54,574 bases of DNA, taken from assembly GCA_021773055.1 (NCBI GenBank), contig JAJFKV010000058.1, forward strand, positions 1-54,574, read 5' to 3'. This document shows, piece after piece, positions 50,695-54,574 of this stretch. Both the position numbers and the translations under genes were made by a program. The notes beneath the pieces are model-generated. The model was not told the DNA's origin, searched no databases, and saw nothing but the letters and a program-made list of their open reading frames with translations. The DNA is from Woeseiaceae bacterium (lineage in GTDB: Bacteria; Pseudomonadota; Gammaproteobacteria; Steroidobacterales; Woeseiaceae). Positions within the stretch are counted from its first letter, which is position 1. The number at the start of each line of letters is the position of its first letter.

Positions 50695-52527
50695 TTACTC
50701 GACAGTGACTGATTTCGCCAGGTTCCTCGGCTGATCGACATCCGTGCCGCGCAGTACAGCAACATGATAGGCGAGTAACTGCAACGGAACCGTGTATACG
50801 ATCGGCGCAATCAGTCTGTCCGCGTGCGGCATCGTAATAACCGTCATGCCCGGCTCGCTTTTGATACCGGTTTTCGCATCTGCGAATACGTATAGTTGGC
50901 CGCCGCGTGCACGGACCACTTGCATATTCGACTTCAGCTTGTCGAGCAGCTCGTTGTTCGGAGCAACAACGACGACCGGCATGTCTTCGTCGATCAGCGC
51001 GAGCGGGCCGTGTTTAAGCTCTCCCGCCGCATACGCCTCAGCGTGAATATAGGAGATTTCCTTTAGCTTCAACGCACCTTCCATAGCGATCGGCCACATC
51101 GGTCCGCGGCCGAGGAATAATGTGTGCTCTTTGTCAGCGAAGTCTTTGGCCAACTCCTTTAGCTGGTCGCTCATCTTTAGAGTCAGATCAGAAGCGGCGG
51201 CCGCGTGCGTCAGATTTGCGACGAACTCCTGTTCTTTTTCAACCGACAATCCCCGGTGCTTTGCCATCATTAATGTGACGAGCAGTATCGACAGTAGCTG
51301 CGTGGTAAACGCCTTGGTGCTTGCGACCCCGATTTCAGGTCCTGCCTGCGTCATCATAACGAGGTCGGACTCACGCACCATGGAACTGTGCGCGCTATTA
51401 CAAACCGTCAACGTCCCCAGATACCCCAGGTCGGATGCCATGCGCAGCGCTTCCAGGGTATCGGCCGTTTCGCCGGACTGCGACAACGTGACAAATAGCG
51501 TTTTCGGTGGCACCACCACCTGGCGATAACGATACTCACTCGCTATTTCAACCTGGGTTGGCACGCCGGCCAAAGCCTCAATCCAATACTTGCCGACACA
51601 GCCTGCGTTGTAGCTCGTTCCGCACGCGACGATGTGAATGTTCTCGACTTGATCGAGGATGCCGGCGGCTTTCGGTCCCAACGACTCCGGGATCACGCGT
51701 TGGTTTGCGACTCGTCCGTAGAGCGTGTCCGCCAACGCGCTTGGCTGATCGTGGATTTCTTTCAACATGAAGTGGTCGTACGGTGCTTTCTCGGCTGATG
51801 TGCTGTCCCACTCTGTCTCGTGGACTTCACGCGTAACCGAATTACCGGCGTTATCCACAATGCTCACACCGTCGCGACGAATTTCCGCGAGGTCGCCCTG
51901 CTCCAGGTAAATAAATCGCTGCGTAACTGGTAGCAGTGCCGGCACGCCGCTTGCGACGAAGTTTTCTCCGTCCCCAAGGCCAATCACCAGCGGGCTCGCA
52001 ACGCGACTCACGACGATTCGACTCGGGTCTTCAGCATCGATTACGAGCAACGCATACGCCCCTTCGAATCGCTCGACCGCCTTGCCGACCGCCTCAATGA
52101 GATCGAGCCCCCGCGTCAGATAATGGTGAATCAGGTGTGCGGCAACTTCTGTGTCCGTTTCCGATTCGAACACGTAACCCTCTTGCAGCATTTCATCCTT
52201 GATTGGCTGAAAGTTTTCGATGATGCCATTGTGAATGACGGCAACTCGTCCGCCGGACACATGCGGATGTGCATTCGCCTCCGTTACACCGCCATGGGTC
52301 GCCCAGCGGGTATGCGCCACACCGATCTTGCCTTGCAGCGGATGCGTCGCGAGTTTTTCGTCGAGCTCGGCAACCTTGCCGACGGTACGACTCAAACCAA
52401 TCGCGCCTTCCTCCTCAATGACGGCAACACCAGCGGAATCATAGCCACGGTATTCGAGTCGTCTCAGGCCCTCAACGAGAACCGGAACAATATCGCGTTC
52501 AGAAACTGCGCCAACAATTCCGCACAT
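50695..52527 (-). CDS. glmS: Glutamine-fructose-6-phosphate aminotransferase (isomerizing)
   Basis: GlmS makes glucosamine-6-phosphate, the first step to UDP-GlcNAc for cell wall and LPS. The 610 residues match E. coli (609). The N-terminal nucleophile Cys2 is in MCGIVGAV; the glutaminase site has TRWATHGG and HNGIIEN; the two SIS domains hold [23 protein letters not shown] and STKAFTTQ; the end is [12 protein letters not shown]. It starts one base after the glmU stop with no gap, so both are one operon. I saw no glmS ribozyme-type leader. Confidence 0.98.
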   Translation of the reverse strand: MCGIVGAVSERDIVPVLVEGLRRLEYRGYDSAGVAVIEEEGAIGLSRTVGKVAELDEKLATHPLQGKIGVAHTRWATHGGVTEANAHPHVSGGRVAVIHNGIIENFQPIKDEMLQEGYVFESETDTEVAAHLIHHYLTRGLDLIEAVGKAVERFEGAYALLVIDAEDPSRIVVSRVASPLVIGLGDGENFVASGVPALLPVTQRFIYLEQGDLAEIRRDGVSIVDNAGNSVTREVHETEWDSTSAEKAPYDHFMLKEIHDQPSALADTLYGRVANQRVIPESLGPKAAGILDQVENIHIVACGTSYNAGCVGKYWIEALAGVPTQVEIASEYRYRQVVVPPKTLFVTLSQSGETADTLEALRMASDLGYLGTLTVCNSAHSSMVRESDLVMMTQAGPEIGVASTKAFTTQLLSILLVTLMMAKHRGLSVEKEQEFVANLTHAAAASDLTLKMSDQLKELAKDFADKEHTLFLGRGPMWPIAMEGALKLKEISYIHAEAYAAGELKHGPLALIDEDMPVVVVAPNNELLDKLKSNMQVVRARGGQLYVFADAKTGIKSEPGMTVITMPHADRLIAPIVYTVPLQLLAYHVAVLRGTDVDQPRNLAKSVTVE

Positions 52528-53895
52528 CTATTTTTTTCCCTTCTTAACGGGCTTCGTCCAGCCCTCAATGCTTTTTTGCTTCGACCGCTCCAGCGTCAGG
52601 GCGTCGTCCGGTGCTTTCCGGGTGATTGTTGAGCCGGCCCCGATTGTTGCGCCGGCACCAACCTCTACTGGTGCGACCAGCTGCACGCCCGACCCGATAA
52701 ACGCTCCGTCGCCGATCGTTGTCTTGTGTTTGTTCGCGCCATCGTAATTACATGTGATCGTTCCGGCACCGACGTTTACACCAGCGCCAATTTCGGCGTC
52801 ACCAATGTAGGACAGGTGATTCACTTTGCTGCCCTCGGCAACCATGCTCTTCTTGATCTCGACGAAGTTGCCGACCTTTACCTTGTCGGCCAGGTCCGCA
52901 CCCGGGCGCAGTCTCGCAAACGGACCGATCTCGCAACCAGCTCCGGTCGTCGCGCCTTCAATGTGGCAGTTGCTGTGAACCATGGTGTTCGCGCCCAGCT
53001 TGCTGTTGCGAACAAGGTTGTTGGACTCGATTGTCGTGCCGTCACCTAACTCAACGTCGCCTTCGAACACAGCGTTAATATCGATGAATACGCCTTTGCC
53101 GCATTTCAAAGTGCCACGTATGTCGACACGCGCCGGATCTGCAAATCCAACGCCCTGCTGCATCAGTTCGTCAACGAATCGCGCCTGCAACGCACGTTCC
53201 GCTTCCGCCAGTTGTTTCTTGTCGTTGATACCCATTACCTCCACGCTGCTATCTGCTTTGATGCCGTGCACTTTGACGCCATCGGCAACCGCCATCGCGA
53301 TGACGTCGGTCAGATAATACTCGCCTTGCGAATTGTCATTGCTGAGATTTGCAAGCCAGGCCTTTAGTTTGTCGCCGGGGCACAGGATCACTCCGGTGTT
53401 TATTTCGTTAATACTGAGCTGTTCGTCACTCGCGTCTTTCTGCTCGACGATGCATTGCACGCTGTCGTTCGCCCGGATGATACGGCCATAGCCCGCAGGG
53501 TCTTCCATGTCGACAGTGAGGACAGCCATTTCATCGCTTGGTGTTTTGGCCAACAGCCGCTCCAGGGTTTCCGGCTTCAGCAACGGCACATCGCCGGCGA
53601 GAATCAGCGCTCTGTTGGCATCCGGTGTTTCCGGCATGGCCTGCTGCACAGCGTGGCCCGTACCGAGCCGTTCAGCCTGCAGCGCCCAGCGAATATTCGA
53701 CTTGGGAAAGGCCGCTTGCACCGCCTCGCCGCCGTGCCCGTAGACCACGCAGATATCGTCCGCTGTCAGCGCTTTTGAACACTCCAGAACGTGTCCCAGT
53801 AGCGGCCTTCCGGCCAGTGGCTGCAACACTTTGGGCAGATCCGAACGCATACGCGTCCCCTGTCCAGCCGCCAGAATAATGATGCTTAAGCCCAA
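52528..53895 (-). CDS. glmU: Bifunctional UDP-N-acetylglucosamine pyrophosphorylase / glucosamine-1-phosphate acetyltransferase
   Basis: GlmU acetylates glucosamine-1-phosphate and then adds UMP. The 455 residues have the nucleotidyltransferase signature LAAGQGTRMRSDLPKVLQPLAG at the start, the UDP-GlcNAc site with YGHGGEAV and AGDVPLL, and from about 255 the left-handed beta-helix with hexapeptide repeats ending GAGATIGAGSTITRKAP. The acetyl-CoA region includes YIGDAEIGAGVNVGAGTITCNYDGANKHKT. The start is TTG 53895. It leads directly into glmS. Confidence 0.97.
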   Translation of the reverse strand: MGLSIIILAAGQGTRMRSDLPKVLQPLAGRPLLGHVLECSKALTADDICVVYGHGGEAVQAAFPKSNIRWALQAERLGTGHAVQQAMPETPDANRALILAGDVPLLKPETLERLLAKTPSDEMAVLTVDMEDPAGYGRIIRANDSVQCIVEQKDASDEQLSINEINTGVILCPGDKLKAWLANLSNDNSQGEYYLTDVIAMAVADGVKVHGIKADSSVEVMGINDKKQLAEAERALQARFVDELMQQGVGFADPARVDIRGTLKCGKGVFIDINAVFEGDVELGDGTTIESNNLVRNSKLGANTMVHSNCHIEGATTGAGCEIGPFARLRPGADLADKVKVGNFVEIKKSMVAEGSKVNHLSYIGDAEIGAGVNVGAGTITCNYDGANKHKTTIGDGAFIGSGVQLVAPVEVGAGATIGAGSTITRKAPDDALTLERSKQKSIEGWTKPVKKGKK

Positions 53896-53995
53896 GCAAT
53901 TGACCCCGTAAATCGTAGCCTGCGAATCATACAGGATGTTCGGGACTGCGAACTTGCTTCAGGTCTCGTTAATATGGGTGACGTATGCTGCAAGT

Positions 53996-54502
53996 ATGCG
54001 ATTTTTTGGCCTTTTATTGCTTTTTCCCCTTGTCGCCAGTGGCGGGGAGATCTACACGCGTGACGGGGTCACGGACGGCGATACGTTCTACCTCGCACCC
54101 AGTGCTTTGAGCAATGACGACCCGGCTTTCCAGAGCTGGGTGACTTACAGCCTGATGAAGAGCACCTGCCAGCTAGGGATTGGCGGTGAAAACCCGGCCC
54201 GGGCGAGCAGTTTTGAGTGCGAATTCATCGCGAGAAAACACCTCGTTAACGCCTGGCAGGAAAAGCGCCAACAAGACCAGGAAATTGCTGACGAGTATCT
54301 GGATGCGCTGATAAGCGTTCAGGAGGCAGGCTTCCTCGCAGAATACACCGCACGCTTCTTTGGCAAGAAACACTGGCAGCTCCCGGAGGGCCTGAGAGCT
54401 GCTGAATTCCAAACATGGCGCAAGAGCAATCTCCGCCGTCACCGCGCAAAAACGAGAATCACCGGCTCCTGGAACTACAAAAAGGGGCCAGACCCCTCTT
54501 GA
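53996..54502 (+). CDS. Small secreted protein of unknown function with repeat-derived end
   Basis: This 168-residue protein has a signal peptide (MRFFGLLLLFPLVASG). The mature part begins EIYTRDGVTDGDTFYLAP, resembling the opening of thermonuclease-like domains, but the rest (Cys-containing helical region, WQEKRQQDQEIADEYLDAL, FFGKKHWQLPEG) does not follow nuclease motifs. Function is unknown. ATG 53996 was chosen since it opens the signal peptide. The last residues (KKGPDPS) and the TGA stop come from the palindromic repeat at 54479-54500, so the original end may have been different. It lies between glmU and the probable atpC, which are usually neighbours. Confidence 0.72.
   Translation: MRFFGLLLLFPLVASGGEIYTRDGVTDGDTFYLAPSALSNDDPAFQSWVTYSLMKSTCQLGIGGENPARASSFECEFIARKHLVNAWQEKRQQDQEIADEYLDALISVQEAGFLAEYTARFFGKKHWQLPEGLRAAEFQTWRKSNLRRHRAKTRITGSWNYKKGPDPS
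54479..54500 (+). repeat. GGGGYCAGACCCC-type palindrome at a gene end
   Basis: AAAAAGGGGCCAGACCCCTCTT is a second copy of the palindrome in priA (3474-3503); the core AAGGGG-CAGACCCCT is shared. It encodes the last residues of the upstream gene in the same frame as in priA, and the stop follows at once. It may also act as a transcript-end hairpin between the two converging genes. Confidence 0.7.
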
Positions 54503-54505
54503 GGT

Positions 54506-54574
54506 TTACCGCCTGCCCTTCAGTTTCTGCGCCGCACGATAGCGGGCGCGGGCTTCGGCCAGTTCGCCCTGGGC
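54506..54574 (-). CDS. atpC: C-terminal end of a gene, probably ATP synthase epsilon subunit
   Basis: A minus-strand frame enters from the right edge and ends with TAA at 54508-54506. The visible 22 residues read GELAEARARYRAAQKLKGRR at the end, an amphipathic helix like the C-terminus of AtpC (AELAKAxAQLR type). In gammaproteobacteria atpC is usually followed by glmU on the same strand, which fits. Only 22 residues are visible, so the call depends mainly on context. Confidence 0.55.
   Translation of the reverse strand, partial: AQGELAEARARYRAAQKLKGRR

Noticed and set aside
53996..54502. Thermonuclease (SNase-like) protein
   Set aside because: Only the opening VTDGDTFYL resembles the family; the catalytic Arg/Glu motifs and the beta-barrel pattern do not follow.

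Overview
The window reads as a chromosomal segment of a gammaproteobacterium. The evidence is conserved gene order: def-fmt-rsmB-DUF4390-ntrY-ntrX, LysM-dprA-smg-topA-tsaC-hemF, and glmU-glmS beside what looks like the end of atpC. HemB is of the magnesium type and PntA of the long Escherichia-like type. The integron-like array and the mix of secreted peptidase, RiPP-like metallophore precursor and CapA-like lipoprotein would fit an uncultured marine or sediment lineage such as Woeseiaceae, but that placement is a guess.

Layout. 1-3.3 kb (minus): start of pntB, pntA, then an ECF sigma factor operon with three small, overlapping secreted or membrane genes. 3.4-9.2 kb (plus): priA, argS, a SPOR cell-division protein and a CapA-like lipoprotein. 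9.2-16.2 kb (minus): an NtrYX-like two-component pair, DUF4390, rsmB, fmt and def. 16.4-28.4 kb (plus): LysM lipoprotein, dprA, smg, topA, tsaC, hemF, a TonB-C-like secreted protein, an AhpD-like peroxidase and a 1056-residue secreted subtilase. 28.4-31.5 kb (minus): small membrane protein, tag, and a sigma/anti-sigma/HvfA-like operon. 31.6-42 kb: hemB, aroE, gor (minus), prlC, xthA, an HD protein, a membrane protein, a BCCT transporter, a sugar-epimerase-like protein, then a methyltransferase and a DUF1304 gene. 50.0-54.6 kb: a ToxR-like regulator, glmS, glmU, a small secreted protein and the probable end of atpC.

The stand-out region is 43.0-49.1 kb. It is an array of minus-strand gene cassettes, each followed by an integron recombination site (attC). 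Seven full-size attC sites are 97-100 bp, five of them and a sixth exactly or nearly 100 bp and strongly alike (six measure exactly 100 bp by box-to-box count except the terminal pair), one is only 50 bp, and one is split at its hairpin tip by a 484-bp insert that carries the only plus-strand gene. No integrase gene lies in the window, so it is a CALIN (cluster of attC sites lacking an integrase) or the far part of a chromosomal integron. Cargo: GNAT acetyltransferase, cupin, VOC protein, CPBP protease, HAD hydrolase and several small membrane proteins of unknown role.

Other points of interest are an eight-fold EGSCG-repeat peptide (HvfA-like copper-binding RiPP precursor) with its own sigma/anti-sigma pair but no modifying enzymes nearby; a GGGGTCAGACCCC-type palindrome inserted in frame inside priA and again forming the end of a gene at 54.5 kb; a REP-like palindrome that supplies the stop codons of two converging genes; and an NtrX-like regulator with degenerate ATPase motifs. 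All functional calls are from sequence reading alone; no database search was run.
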